The translations under genes were made by a program, and so were the position numbers. From Vibrio gelatinilyticus (GTDB lineage: Bacteria > Pseudomonadota > Gammaproteobacteria > Enterobacterales > Vibrionaceae), in NCBI RefSeq assembly GCF_022836845.1, contig NZ_JAJNNZ010000013.1, positions 40,144-104,143 of the forward strand: DNA of 64,000 nt. Direction: 5' to 3'. The notes beneath the pieces were generated by a model. The model searched no databases, had not been told where the DNA came from, and worked only from the letters and a program-made list of their open reading frames with translations. This document shows, one piece after another, positions 9,403-17,817 of the stretch (its first letter is position 1; every line of letters begins with the position of its first letter).

Positions 9403-9828
9403 ATGTCGATAAAATCACTACTTTTTTCTTTTCAAGGCCGAGTGAATCGCAAAACATTCTGGATTTGGAATGTCTTGTACTATTTGGCGATCATGGTGTG
9501 TTCACAGGGCATCAACTTTTTGTATCCGTCGCTCGTACATGTTCTCCTTCCTATCATTTTATTGGGATTGCTCATCCCTGATTTAGCCATTACCGCCAAG
9601 CGCTGGCACGATAGAAATAAATCGACATGGTGGTTGCTACTTAATATTCCACTGGTCATCGGTCGCTTAAGCTTGCCAACATTTGATCCTGCCGTTGCGG
9701 CGCAACCGTCATTGCTGCAAAGTCTGATATCTATCTCAGCCTTGGGCTGTGGTTTATGGGTATTAGTTGAATGTGGCTTTATGAAAGGCTCTGAAGGAGA
9801 AAATCGTTTTGGTTCTGAGCCAAAGTAG
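9403..9828 (+). CDS. DUF805 family membrane protein
   Basis: Small inner-membrane protein of 141 residues with the DUF805 signature: FQGRVNRKTFWIWN at the start (Arg-x-x-x-Phe-Trp), then hydrophobic helices near 27-43 and 49-65, the AKRWHDRNKSTWW motif at about 67-79, and two more hydrophobic stretches. The C-terminal GSEGENRFGSEPK is also typical. Function unknown for the family. It follows the CHMI-like gene by 14 nt and its transcript probably ends at the hairpin overlapping the convergent DUF3135-like stop. Confidence 0.85.
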   Translation: MSIKSLLFSFQGRVNRKTFWIWNVLYYLAIMVCSQGINFLYPSLVHVLLPIILLGLLIPDLAITAKRWHDRNKSTWWLLLNIPLVIGRLSLPTFDPAVAAQPSLLQSLISISALGCGLWVLVECGFMKGSEGENRFGSEPK

Positions 9829-9836
9829 CTTATTGG

Positions 9837-9866
9837 TTGGCGCGATGTTCAGCGCCAACTTTCTTT
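9837..9866 (+). terminator. Hairpin terminator after the DUF805 gene
   Basis: Stem TTGGCGC/GCGCCAA followed by CTTTCTTT. The 8-nt loop contains the stop codon of the convergent gene. Confidence 0.65.
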
Positions 9867-10202
9867 AGTAGGAAAACGGATCACTGTTGCATTTGTTGCT
9901 TGCTCATTTTCTTCTCCTCTCAGGGCCTGGGAGAACTTAACGATTTGACGGTGTAGCTCTTGGCGTAACAACACATTAGCGTGAATGGGGTTTTTGGCTT
10001 TACTCAGTACTCGATCTATATGAGTTTGTTGAGCTTCTAAGCGAGGTTTCATCTCTTCAGAGCTGGTGTCAATCAGTTGACGGCACAGCTCTTTCTTTAA
10101 CGTATCAAACTGCTCTGGGTTATCGCTGGCCAGTATCATCAGTTCATCAAAAGAGGGTATGTCTAAACATGCCTGGTTTGCCGCTTGTCTGAATTGCTTC
10201 AT
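9849..10202 (-). CDS. DUF3135-like small cytoplasmic protein
   Basis: Protein of 117 residues, mostly helical and charged, resembling DUF3135 proteins of Vibrio: IPSFDELMILASDNPEQFDTL near the N-terminus and a later ANVLLRQELHRQIVKF helix. Function unknown. The longest frame begins at 10253, but the ATG at 10202 has GAGGAG 6 nt upstream, so it is taken as the start. It is downstream of, and in the same direction as, the winged-helix regulator, separated by 165 bp. The family call is by memory of the pattern and could be wrong; the reading frame itself looks real. Confidence 0.65.
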   Translation of the reverse strand: MKQFRQAANQACLDIPSFDELMILASDNPEQFDTLKKELCRQLIDTSSEEMKPRLEAQQTHIDRVLSKAKNPIHANVLLRQELHRQIVKFSQALRGEENEQATNATVIRFPTKESWR

Positions 10203-10367
10203 GCTCATCTCCTCGCACCTGTTATGTTTAATGCCGGAAATACCGCGCATCAAATGTGCTCACAGGACTTAGCTTAGGAAGTGATATGGGGGATGAACAG
10301 TGTAAGGTGGGAAGAGTCTCAGCTATGAGACGGATTACCAACAATGAAACACATGGAAAGTACGGTG

Positions 10368-11000
10368 TTATTGAGCTGTGGTGATCTTGTAGCTGCAACG
10401 ACGCTGGCCGCTGATGATGTGCTCTGTTCGTATAATGCTGTAGTTGCTGCCAAGCAGTGTTTTGAAAATAGTCAGTTCTGATTGGCACAGCATGTCACAA
10501 CGTGTTGCTGCTTTGCATATCGGGCAGTGATTTTCGACGAGTGTATAGCCATCGCTATCAACAAATAACTCGGCAATATAGCCATCTCGTTCTCTGAGCA
10601 TCACCAGTGCGTTTAATTTTTCTTCGATATTGGTGATTGCAGACAGTTGTTCTTGGTAAGCATCGAGAGTTCGCTCTGAACGAAGTAGGGCGACTTTATT
10701 AAGCCCGTCTTCGCCATACAGTTCTTCTATAGCATCGATGAACTGCACCGTTAAGTCGCCGTGTCTGTCAGCAAAGTGGCTATGCCCTTTCGCGGTGAGC
10801 GACCAATGGCGATTAGGGCGCCCGACTTTAACTTTTACATCTTCAAAGCGAAGCAATCCTTTGTCTTGTAGTTGCTGAAGATGCTGACGTGCCCCCATTG
10901 AGGTGATGTCCAACGCCGTTGCGATGCTTTTTGCGTTGGCAGAACCTTCTCGTTTGATGATTTGCAGAATCTGTTCCGTGGCTTTCATTGATCCGTCCAT
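10368..11000 (-). CDS. Winged-helix regulator with SufR-like C-terminal cysteines
   Basis: Cytoplasmic regulator of 210 residues. Residues 5-65 form a winged helix (ILQIIKREGSANAKSIATAL, then MGARQHLQQLQDKGLL, with a wing at KVGRPNRHW). The C-terminal part has ENHCPICKAATRCDMLC near 157-173 and GQRRCSYKI near the end. This spacing resembles the [Fe-S]-sensing SufR/DeoR-like repressors, where such cysteines hold a cluster. I infer an iron-sulfur or redox regulator; target unknown. The ATG at 10988 (CGGA upstream) is an alternative start. It lies between the DUF3135-like gene and glpX with its own upstream space. Confidence 0.75.
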   Translation of the reverse strand: MDGSMKATEQILQIIKREGSANAKSIATALDITSMGARQHLQQLQDKGLLRFEDVKVKVGRPNRHWSLTAKGHSHFADRHGDLTVQFIDAIEELYGEDGLNKVALLRSERTLDAYQEQLSAITNIEEKLNALVMLRERDGYIAELFVDSDGYTLVENHCPICKAATRCDMLCQSELTIFKTLLGSNYSIIRTEHIISGQRRCSYKITTAQ

Positions 11001-11071
11001 ATTGGTTTCGGCTTTATTATGGCGGATGAGGTTAATAAAGCAAATTATTTACTTAGTTAAAGCCCATGGAT

Positions 11072-11100
11072 AAAAAAAGCGCCGTATGAGACGGCGCTTT
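11072..11100 (-). terminator. Terminator of glpX
   Basis: 10-bp stem AAAGCGCCGT/ACGGCGCTTT with a 5-nt loop; on the minus strand it ends in a T run. Confidence 0.92.
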
Positions 11101-11115
11101 CCAATCAAATCGATA

Positions 11116-12123
11116 TTAGAGAATGATATCTCTAACTTCGGGATCTTTACGCTCTAGGTAGTGGATCGACTTAATGCGACGAATAGTGCGACAACGACCA
11201 CGAATGAGTAATGTTTCGGTGGTGGCGATATTGCCTTGACGGGTAATGCCCTCGAGCAGGTCGCCCTTAGTGATCCCTGTTGCTGAAAACACCACGTTAT
11301 CACTTTGCGCCATGTCTTCCATACGTAATACCACGTTGACCTCAACGCCCATTTCTTTACAACGTTGCAGCTCCAATTCGCCGTGTGCACGGTTTTCGTC
11401 GCTATCGCCTTTCACTTGATGGCGAGGCAGTAAGCGACCGTGCATGTCGCCATCCAGTGCGCGTATAACCGCTGCTGATACCACACCTTCTGGAGCGCCA
11501 CCGATGCAGTACATCGCATCCACTTCGCTATCTGGCATGCAGGTAAGTATTGAGGCTGCTACATCACCATCTGGTACTGCAAAGACTCGTACACCCATAG
11601 CTTGCATTTCGGCAATCACGGCGTCGTGACGTGGTTTTGCGAGAGTGGTCACTACTAAGGTATCGATTGATTTACCGAGTGCAGCTGCAATGTTTTCCAA
11701 ATTTTCTTTTAGTGGGCGGTGCAGGTCAATAACCCCCTTAGCTCCGGGCCCAACAACTAGCTTTTCCATATACATGTCAGGTGCTTTCAGAAAGCTGCCT
11801 TTTTCACCTGCCGCGAGTACAGCTAATGCATTTGACTGACCCATAGCGGTCATACGGGTGCCTTCGATTGGGTCGACAGCGATATCAACGCAGTCGCCAC
11901 CTAAACCTACATTCTCGCCAATATACAGCATCGGTGCATCGTCGATTTCACCTTCGCCAATCACGATCTCACCACTGATGTCCGTTTTGTTCAGTAGGCT
12001 GCGCATGACTTCAACAGCTGCATTATCGGCAGCATTTTTGTCACCTCGGCCAAGCCATTTATAGCCGGCCAATGCGGCACCTTCAGTTACTCGTGAAAAG
12101 GCCATTGCTAAATCGCGTTTCAT
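11116..12123 (-). CDS. glpX: Class II fructose-1,6-bisphosphatase
   Basis: Hydrolyses fructose 1,6-bisphosphate in gluconeogenesis; Mn-dependent, cytoplasmic. It has 335 residues, as in E. coli GlpX (336). Motifs: EIVIGEGEIDDAPMLYIGE (metal site Glu/Asp), DIAVDPIEGTRM (phosphatase DPIEGT signature), and the phosphate-binding GGAPEGVVSAA. Unlike E. coli it is not in a glpFKX operon but stands alone. A sequence matching the PurR operator pattern lies 60 nt upstream of its ATG. Confidence 0.96.
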   Translation of the reverse strand: MKRDLAMAFSRVTEGAALAGYKWLGRGDKNAADNAAVEVMRSLLNKTDISGEIVIGEGEIDDAPMLYIGENVGLGGDCVDIAVDPIEGTRMTAMGQSNALAVLAAGEKGSFLKAPDMYMEKLVVGPGAKGVIDLHRPLKENLENIAAALGKSIDTLVVTTLAKPRHDAVIAEMQAMGVRVFAVPDGDVAASILTCMPDSEVDAMYCIGGAPEGVVSAAVIRALDGDMHGRLLPRHQVKGDSDENRAHGELELQRCKEMGVEVNVVLRMEDMAQSDNVVFSATGITKGDLLEGITRQGNIATTETLLIRGRCRTIRRIKSIHYLERKDPEVRDIIL

Positions 12124-12482
12124 ACTGACTCCATAGGAAGAAAATGAGGAAAAGTTAACGGCGCGAATTCTAGCATATTCTAAAGAAAACGTTTGCTTTT
12201 TTGCGCGTTCCTTAGAAACAAATTCATGCTGTCAATGGGTTTGTATGGTGAGGAGGTAGGGTAGTGTTACGGGAATGTTTCACCTGATAGGCTATTCAAA
12301 TCCAATATGAATGAATCTAAGGCCAATCTAGGTGAGTGTTGTGTTATGCCTTGGCTGTTTTTTGACCGAATGGTGAAAAAATTGCAATATAGAGCGTGTC
12401 TATCTTCTCTAGGCTGAGTAGAATGAGGCAATATAGAATGAAATGAATTTCATCATCATCGAATCAATATAGGTAGGCCAAG
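12124..12482. other. Gene-free divergent regulatory region between glpX and zapB
   Basis: 359 bp with no supportable gene. It must hold the divergent promoters of glpX and zapB. The recognisable elements are the PurR-like palindrome at 12183-12198 and AT-rich TATAGAAT sequences near 12410-12440 that could be a zapB -10 region. A short ATGAATTTCAT palindrome lies just upstream of zapB. Nothing else stands out. Confidence 0.6.
12183..12198 (-). promoter_or_regulatory. PurR-like (LacI-family) operator upstream of glpX
   Basis: On the minus strand AAGCAAACGTTTTCTT. It fits the PurR pattern ANGCAANCGNTTNCNT at every fixed position. It is centred about 67 nt upstream of the glpX start. Another LacI-family repressor with a related half-site could be the actual ligand-responsive protein. 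Confidence 0.6.
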
Positions 12483-12725
12483 ATGTCTTTTGAAGTATTA
12501 GAACAATTAGAAGCGAAAATACAAACTGCAGTTGACACCATTGCGCTTCTTCAAATGGAAGTGGAAGAGTTAAAAGAAGAAAAGTCACAGTTGGCGTTAC
12601 AGGCTGAAGAGCTACGAAATGGCCGAGAAGAGCTGCAACAAAAGACAGAGAATATGCAACGTGAGCACGCTCAGTGGCAAGAGCGCATTCGCGGTCTGCT
12701 TGGCAAAATGGACGAAGTTGAGTAA
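12483..12725 (+). CDS. zapB: Cell division protein ZapB
   Basis: Small coiled-coil protein that stabilises the Z ring and links ZapA-FtsZ to the terminus protein MatP. It has 80 residues (E. coli 81). The start [20 protein letters not shown] is characteristic, and nearly the whole chain is one heptad-repeat coiled coil rich in Glu, Gln, Leu and Lys, ending in LLGKMDEVE. In gamma-proteobacteria zapB is commonly next to glpX, as here. Transcription ends at the strong hairpin 25 nt downstream. Confidence 0.96.
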   Translation: MSFEVLEQLEAKIQTAVDTIALLQMEVEELKEEKSQLALQAEELRNGREELQQKTENMQREHAQWQERIRGLLGKMDEVE

Positions 12726-12749
12726 AAAAGTGTCTCCAACAGATTGATT

Positions 12750-12778
12750 AAGCACTCATTTTTGAGTGCTTTTTTTTA
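12750..12778 (+). terminator. Terminator of zapB
   Basis: 9-bp stem AAGCACTCA/TGAGTGCTT with a TTTT loop, then a long T run. Confidence 0.93.
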
Positions 12779-12922
12779 TTTTGGCAACCTCGTAGTCGCC
12801 CTGAGTCTGTTTATCATCTATTGTAAAGTTATGCTTGGTTTGGTCTAACCAGCGCCTCAAGTATTTCACTTGATGGTATTGGACGTATACTGATGTAAAT
12901 TGTTGAGAGGAAGTTTGTCAAA

Positions 12923-13564
12923 ATGAAAACCCGAGAGAAGATTGTGCATGCGGCATTAGAGTTATTTAACTCGAGTGGTGAACGTAATGTGACCACTAAC
13001 CATATCGCTGCACATATTGGGATCAGTCCTGGCAACCTTTATTACCATTTTCGCAATAAGCAAGAAATCGTACGAGAGATCTTTGCTTTGTATTCCCGGG
13101 AGTTAATTGAGCGCTTTACTCCACTACAAGGACAGCAGGAAAGCCTTGTTTTATTGAAGCATTATCTCGATTCTATTTTTACGCTGATGTGGAAGTATCG
13201 CTTCTTCTACGCCAACTTACCGGAAATCTTACAAAGAGATCCGGTATTGCATGATGAGTACATCCAAGTGCAAAATCGATTGCAAGTAAACTTGGTGAAT
13301 ATCCTTAAAGCATTTGTGGAGCTAAACTTACTGGATGTCGATGACGCTGAATTGAATTCACTAGTGACAACACTGCATATGATGGCCGCAAGTTGGTTAA
13401 GCTATCAATCTTCTATGTCGCCAAAAACCCAAATAACCGAGCAAGTGATCCAGCAAGGCATGTTACACATGATTAATATCGTTAAACCGTTGGCGACTCA
13501 AAAAGGGCGTGAGCAACTCTCTTTGCTTGAAGATGGCGTGAAAATGATGTCGGCATCGATTTAG
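12923..13564 (+). CDS. TetR/AcrR-family transcriptional regulator
   Basis: One-component repressor of 213 residues. The N-terminal helix-turn-helix (residues 1-50) is canonical TetR: MKTREKIVHAALELF, VTTNHIAAHIGISPGNLYYHF and RNKQEIVREIF. The rest is the all-helical ligand-binding and dimer domain (KYRFFYANLPEILQRDPVLHDEY, ASWLSYQ). Ligand and targets are not deducible. It stands alone between zapB and the DHH gene, both on the same strand but each behind its own terminator. An upstream AGGAAG gives a good ribosome binding site. Confidence 0.88.
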   Translation: MKTREKIVHAALELFNSSGERNVTTNHIAAHIGISPGNLYYHFRNKQEIVREIFALYSRELIERFTPLQGQQESLVLLKHYLDSIFTLMWKYRFFYANLPEILQRDPVLHDEYIQVQNRLQVNLVNILKAFVELNLLDVDDAELNSLVTTLHMMAASWLSYQSSMSPKTQITEQVIQQGMLHMINIVKPLATQKGREQLSLLEDGVKMMSASI

Positions 13565-13600
13565 AAAGCATGTCTTATAGCAAATAGGCATTTTACCCAG

Positions 13601-13628
13601 ACCCTACTCTCAGAGTAGGGTCTTGTTT
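13601..13628 (+). terminator. Probable terminator of the TetR gene
   Basis: Stem ACCCTACT/AGTAGGGT (8 bp) with a 5-nt loop, then CTTGTTTATT; the T tract is imperfect. Confidence 0.65.
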
Positions 13629-13655
13629 ATTGTGGCGATGAAATGGGAATTTGTT

Positions 13656-14654
13656 GTGCATTATGATGTGTTTAACGGCGATGCAGATGGCATTATTGCC
13701 TTGCTGCAGCTAAGGCTCAATGAGCCGAGAAAGTCTCAACTTATCACCGGTGTTAAGCGTGATATACAGCTACTTGAGCGAGTGCCAAAAGATGATGTAA
13801 GTAGTGTAACGGTATTGGATGTATCATTAGATAGAAACAGTGTGGCGCTCGAGCAGCTGCTTGATGCGAAAGTACCCGTCACCTATATCGATCACCATCT
13901 TGCGAGCTTGTTGCCACGTTCTGAATACCTGACCAGTCATATTGATTTATCCGCCACCACGTGTACTTCATTGATCGTTAACCGGTTGCTCAAAGGGGAG
14001 TTTCAAAACTGGGCCATCGCCGCGGCGTATGGGGACAACCTTGTCGATGTTGCCATTCGGCTTAGCAAGGCGTCGGGGCATTCCGAAGAGCAAGATAAGC
14101 AACTTAAGCAACTGGGGAAGCTGATTAATTACAATGGTTACGGTGAAAGCCTTGATGATTTGCACTTTCATCCGATGGCGCTCTATCAAAAGCTTTTGGC
14201 CTACCATGATCCTTTTGATGTAATCGCAGACCAGTCTTCGCCATATCACCAGTTGGTTGAAGGCTATCAGTGTGATTTACTAGCGGTTGAGCAAGCTGAA
14301 ACCTTATATCAGTCGTCGATACTCGAAGTGTGTCTTTTGCCTGATTCCTCCTCATCAAGAAGGATTATCGGCGAATACAGTAATCAGTTAGTGCGTCAGC
14401 AGCCAGACAAAGCACACATTATCTTGTCAAAGCGAACGGCTAATGGAGAAAAGGATGAGCCACAATATACCTTATCATTACGTGCTCCTTTGAGTCAGCC
14501 GCACAGCGCTGGTGCTATCTGCAGTGTTTTTGTCAGCGGCGGCGGAAGGGAGATAGCAGCAGGTATCAACACCTTATCCTTGAGTGGCCTCAATGACGTG
14601 ATTGCACTGACCGAGAAAACCTACTTAAATGGCCCGGTGCAGACTAGCGGGTGA
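13656..14654 (+). CDS. DHH-family phosphoesterase-like protein
   Basis: Protein of 332 residues from the GTG at 13656, chosen because GGGA lies 7 nt upstream and the product then begins MHYDVFNGDADG, the first metal motif (Asp9, Asp11). Further DHH-superfamily motifs: VLDVSLD near 54-59, IDHH at 78-81, and a C-terminal GGGREIAAGI resembling the glycine-rich DHHA1 loop. By family it is a metal-dependent phosphodiesterase or exonuclease of the RecJ/NrnA kind; the substrate is unknown. A longer form from 13623 or 13638 is less likely. Its 3' end overlaps convergent envC by 11 nt, so little room is left for a terminator. Confidence 0.8.
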   Translation: MHYDVFNGDADGIIALLQLRLNEPRKSQLITGVKRDIQLLERVPKDDVSSVTVLDVSLDRNSVALEQLLDAKVPVTYIDHHLASLLPRSEYLTSHIDLSATTCTSLIVNRLLKGEFQNWAIAAAYGDNLVDVAIRLSKASGHSEEQDKQLKQLGKLINYNGYGESLDDLHFHPMALYQKLLAYHDPFDVIADQSSPYHQLVEGYQCDLLAVEQAETLYQSSILEVCLLPDSSSSRRIIGEYSNQLVRQQPDKAHIILSKRTANGEKDEPQYTLSLRAPLSQPHSAGAICSVFVSGGGREIAAGINTLSLSGLNDVIALTEKTYLNGPVQTSG

Positions 14655-15774
14655 GCCACTGCTTCGGGTTTTGGGCTTTACTGTTACGGCGGATCTCAAA
14701 GTACAGAGATGAACTTGATTGTCCGCCAGTATCTCCAGCTAGCGCCAACGTTTCTCCGGCACGCACCCGATCGCCTTCTTTTTTGAGCAAAGTTTGGTTG
14801 TAGCCATAGAGCGTCATATCCCCTTTACCATGATCAAGCAGAACCACTAAACCGTAGCCTCTCAGATATTCCGCAAACACCACCGTCCCAGAGTACACTG
14901 CTTTGACGGATTGGCCATATTGCGCCTTGATCACCATACCCTTCCAGGTGATTTGCCCTGTTTGTTTGGTGCCAAAGCGATGCATTACCTGACCTTTGAG
15001 AGGCCAAGGTAGCTTGCCTTTCTGTCGTGCCAGACCGTCCATCGGCACGGTATTGCGCTTCGCCGCTTTTGCGATCTCAGCCTTTAGGCGTGTTTCATTG
15101 CGCTGTAACTCGGCCAAATAATTCTTATCACCAGAGATGCTTTTATTAATTTTCTTGATCGTCGATTTTCGACTTGTTTGATTCTTAGTAAGCTTCTCTC
15201 GTTTGGCTTTTTGTTCTTTTAGCAATTGAGCGATTTGATTTCGCTCTAATTCCAGTGCTCGCTCACTTTGTTCTAGTTGCTGCTTGGTCTGCTCTAATTC
15301 CGTAATGGCATTGGCTCTCGCTTTGGCCAGGTGTTGATAGTACTGGCTGACTCGGTCTTCTTTTTCGTCATTGCTAAATAGGTTGCGATTGGCGCTGTTG
15401 GTGGTCATCACATAATAGGCATGCACCAAGTCAGCCAAGATTTTCTGCTGCTGGTGTTTTTGTGTTTGCAGAGAGTCAACTTGTTGGTGCAGTTCATCAA
15501 TATTTTTGTTTGCCACCGCAAGATCGGTACTGCTGCGTTTGATGTCGTTTTCGGCTAACGAGATAGTCAGTTCTTGATCTCTTAATGATTTTTGTAGTGC
15601 ATTCAGTTGTTTCTGTTGTTTGGACAAGGATTGTTTTTGACGATCAATTTCATTTTTGACGCCAGACAATTCGTTTTGATTGGCGAAGACACTGTGCGTA
15701 AAAAAAATCGCGCTAAGCGCAACTAATAAGAAAGTAACGTAATGAAGGTGCTGGTTTTTTTTAAAGTTGAGCAT
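14644..15774 (-). CDS. envC: EnvC murein hydrolase activator
   Basis: Periplasmic LytM-domain factor that activates the amidases AmiA/AmiB at the septum under FtsEX control. It has 376 residues: a signal peptide (about 1-31, ending SVFA), a long coiled coil (about 33-245) and a C-terminal M23/LytM domain. The metal residues of active M23 peptidases are replaced: LYGYNQ stands where a zinc-binding His would lie, and LYFEIR replaces LHFEIR. It is therefore an activator, not a peptidase, as in E. coli EnvC. Its partner amidase gene amiB is in this window at 41.6 kb. It is downstream of gpmI, the usual gpmI-envC order. Confidence 0.93.
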   Translation of the reverse strand: MLNFKKNQHLHYVTFLLVALSAIFFTHSVFANQNELSGVKNEIDRQKQSLSKQQKQLNALQKSLRDQELTISLAENDIKRSSTDLAVANKNIDELHQQVDSLQTQKHQQQKILADLVHAYYVMTTNSANRNLFSNDEKEDRVSQYYQHLAKARANAITELEQTKQQLEQSERALELERNQIAQLLKEQKAKREKLTKNQTSRKSTIKKINKSISGDKNYLAELQRNETRLKAEIAKAAKRNTVPMDGLARQKGKLPWPLKGQVMHRFGTKQTGQITWKGMVIKAQYGQSVKAVYSGTVVFAEYLRGYGLVVLLDHGKGDMTLYGYNQTLLKKEGDRVRAGETLALAGDTGGQSSSSLYFEIRRNSKAQNPKQWLTR

Positions 15775-15850
15775 TACAGATCCATTGCGTTATGGCGAAA
15801 ATGAGAGCATGACTTACTTTATTGAAAAGCACCTAGAGGCGCAAGCAAAC

Positions 15851-15882
15851 AAAAACGCCGATGCGTGAGCACCGGCGTTTTT
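15851..15882 (-). terminator. Terminator of gpmI
   Basis: 10-bp stem AAAAACGCCG/CGGCGTTTTT with a 12-nt loop; T-rich on the minus strand. It separates gpmI from envC. Confidence 0.85.
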
Positions 15883-15900
15883 AACGTGATCTTGACTCAA

Positions 15901-17433
15901 TTACTTAGTCAGGATTTCACCTGTCATCTCAGTCGGGATGTTCATGCCTGTTAGTGACAGCATGGTTGGAGCTAAGTCAGACAGTTTTCCACCTTCTTTA
16001 AACTCAACCGCTTCCTCGCCAATGTAGATAAGAGGTACTGGTAGGTTGGTGTGAGCAGTGTGAGTACCGCCTGTTTCAGGATCTACCATCATTTCCGCGT
16101 TACCGTGGTCAGCTGTAATAAGCATTTGACCGCCGACTTGCTTAATCGCTTCAACAACTTTGCCAACGCTTGCGTCTAGTGCTTCGATCGCTTGCTCTGC
16201 CGCTTCGTATACACCGGTGTGACCAACCATGTCAGCGTTAGGGTAGTTACAGATAATCGTGTCGTATTTACCCGACTTGATCGCTGCGACCATTTTTTCA
16301 GTGAGCTCTTCTGAGCTCATTTCTGGCTGTAGGTCATAAGTAGCAACCTTAGGGGAAGCCACTAAACTACGTTCTTCGCCGTCAAATTCAGCTTCCACGC
16401 CGCCATTAAAGAAGAACGTCACGTGTGCGTATTTCTCTGTCTCAGAGATACGCAGTTGAGTTTTCCCTTCTTTGGATAACCACTCACCGTACGTGTTTTC
16501 TAGTGACGCTGGTGGGAATGCACATAGCAGAGGAATGTCTGCTGCGTATTGAGTCAGCATAACAAAGTCTACGGCCGGGAATACTTTGCGCTCGAAGCCT
16601 TCAAAGGCAGGAACGAAAGCACGTGTGATTTCACGAGCACGGTCAGCACGGTAGTTCATAAAGATAACCGCATCGCCTTCAACAATCGCGGCAGACTCTT
16701 GACCTTCAGTACGAAGCTCTGTTGGTGCAACGAATTCATCGTTTTCTTCACGAGCGTAAGCGGCTTCCAAGCCTTCTACGGCCGAGTCAAACGTAAAGGC
16801 ACCCTCTGCTTGAGTCAGCAGATCGTAGGCCTTTTCTACGCGATCCCAGTTGTTGTCGCGATCCATTGCATAGTAACGCCCCACAAGAGACGCGACGCGG
16901 CCTTTACCAAGTTCGGCAAATAGAGCGTCGAAGCGTTTTAGTGAACCTTCAGCACTGCGTGGTGGAGTGTCGCGTCCGTCTAGGAAGCAATGTAGGTAGA
17001 TTTTTTCAGCGCCACGCTCTGCTGCCATTTTTACTGCCGCATAGATGTGATCTTCGTGAGAGTGTACGCCACCTGGAGACATCAGCCCCATTAGGTGAAC
17101 CGCTTTACCTGCTGCTATGGCTTTATCCATCGCGGCAGCCAGTACTTCGTTTTGACCGAATTCACCATCAGAGATAGATTTAGTGATACGCGTAAGATCC
17201 TGATATACCACTCGGCCTGCACCAATGTTGGTATGACCAACTTCAGAGTTACCCATTTGACCATCAGGAAGACCCACGTCCATGCCAGAAGCAGAGATTA
17301 AGGTATTTGGATTGTTGGCAATCAAGCTATCCATTACAGGCGTGTTCGCGTTATTAATTGCATTGCTTGCGCTATCTTCACGGTATCCCCAACCGTCAAG
17401 AATCACTAGAGCCATCGGCTTCTTAGCAGACAT
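15901..17433 (-). CDS. gpmI: 2,3-bisphosphoglycerate-independent phosphoglycerate mutase
   Basis: Interconverts 3- and 2-phosphoglycerate in glycolysis; Mn-dependent alkaline-phosphatase-fold enzyme. It has 510 residues from the ATG at 17433; a 25-residue upstream extension is rejected because GAGG lies 9 nt before 17433 and the family starts at this point ([13 protein letters not shown]). The phosphorylated serine is Ser63 in [13 protein letters not shown]. Metal ligands are visible in [10 protein letters not shown] and [15 protein letters not shown]. The cofactor-dependent GpmA is not in this window. Large antisense open frames inside this gene are by-products of its codon use. Confidence 0.97.
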   Translation of the reverse strand: MSAKKPMALVILDGWGYREDSASNAINNANTPVMDSLIANNPNTLISASGMDVGLPDGQMGNSEVGHTNIGAGRVVYQDLTRITKSISDGEFGQNEVLAAAMDKAIAAGKAVHLMGLMSPGGVHSHEDHIYAAVKMAAERGAEKIYLHCFLDGRDTPPRSAEGSLKRFDALFAELGKGRVASLVGRYYAMDRDNNWDRVEKAYDLLTQAEGAFTFDSAVEGLEAAYAREENDEFVAPTELRTEGQESAAIVEGDAVIFMNYRADRAREITRAFVPAFEGFERKVFPAVDFVMLTQYAADIPLLCAFPPASLENTYGEWLSKEGKTQLRISETEKYAHVTFFFNGGVEAEFDGEERSLVASPKVATYDLQPEMSSEELTEKMVAAIKSGKYDTIICNYPNADMVGHTGVYEAAEQAIEALDASVGKVVEAIKQVGGQMLITADHGNAEMMVDPETGGTHTAHTNLPVPLIYIGEEAVEFKEGGKLSDLAPTMLSLTGMNIPTEMTGEILTK

Positions 17434-17817
17434 AGTGTATGACCTCGTCAAATTCAAAGTAACTTTACAAAAACAAATTAGCGTAATTTTACTACACTTT
17501 TTAACCAAAACTGTAGTGGCAGATCAAATATTGTTGCTGAAAAACTGTTGTTTGCTTTCAAGTGTGGTGTTGGATTACCCGCAAACAGGGGGCTGCGCCC
17601 CTGTAATCATAGGCGTAATCTTTAAGTAAAGTGGCTGTTTCGAACCATTTATACGCTAGGAATGTTGAGTAACTCCAATTGATGGTGCCTATTTCACTAA
17701 TAGTAAAGGAGAATGATCTCAATTATTGGCTAGAAACATTTTCCCCTCTCGCCACAGCGAGGGTTAGCCGCTATACTCCTCGTCTGATTTTATGTTCAAC
17801 CGATAAGAGCGCAAGCT
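17434..17817. other. Gene-free region between gpmI and the rhodanese gene
   Basis: 384 bp. It must carry the divergent promoters of gpmI and the rhodanese-secB operon; TATACT at 17772-17777, about 40 nt before the rhodanese ATG, is a plausible -10. A very GC-rich hairpin (ACAGGGG/CCCCTGT, loop GCTGCG) sits at 17585-17604 flanked by GATTAC and GTAATC repeats, without a following T run. No supportable coding frame. Confidence 0.6.

Noticed and set aside
16549..16923. Plus-strand open frame of 124 codons inside gpmI
   Set aside because: It is antisense to a complete, well-conserved gene and shows no family resemblance or ribosome binding site.
17690..17735. Fur-box-like AATGAT/AATTATT sequence upstream of the rhodanese gene
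   Set aside because: Match to the 19-bp Fur consensus is too weak and the neighbouring genes are not iron genes.
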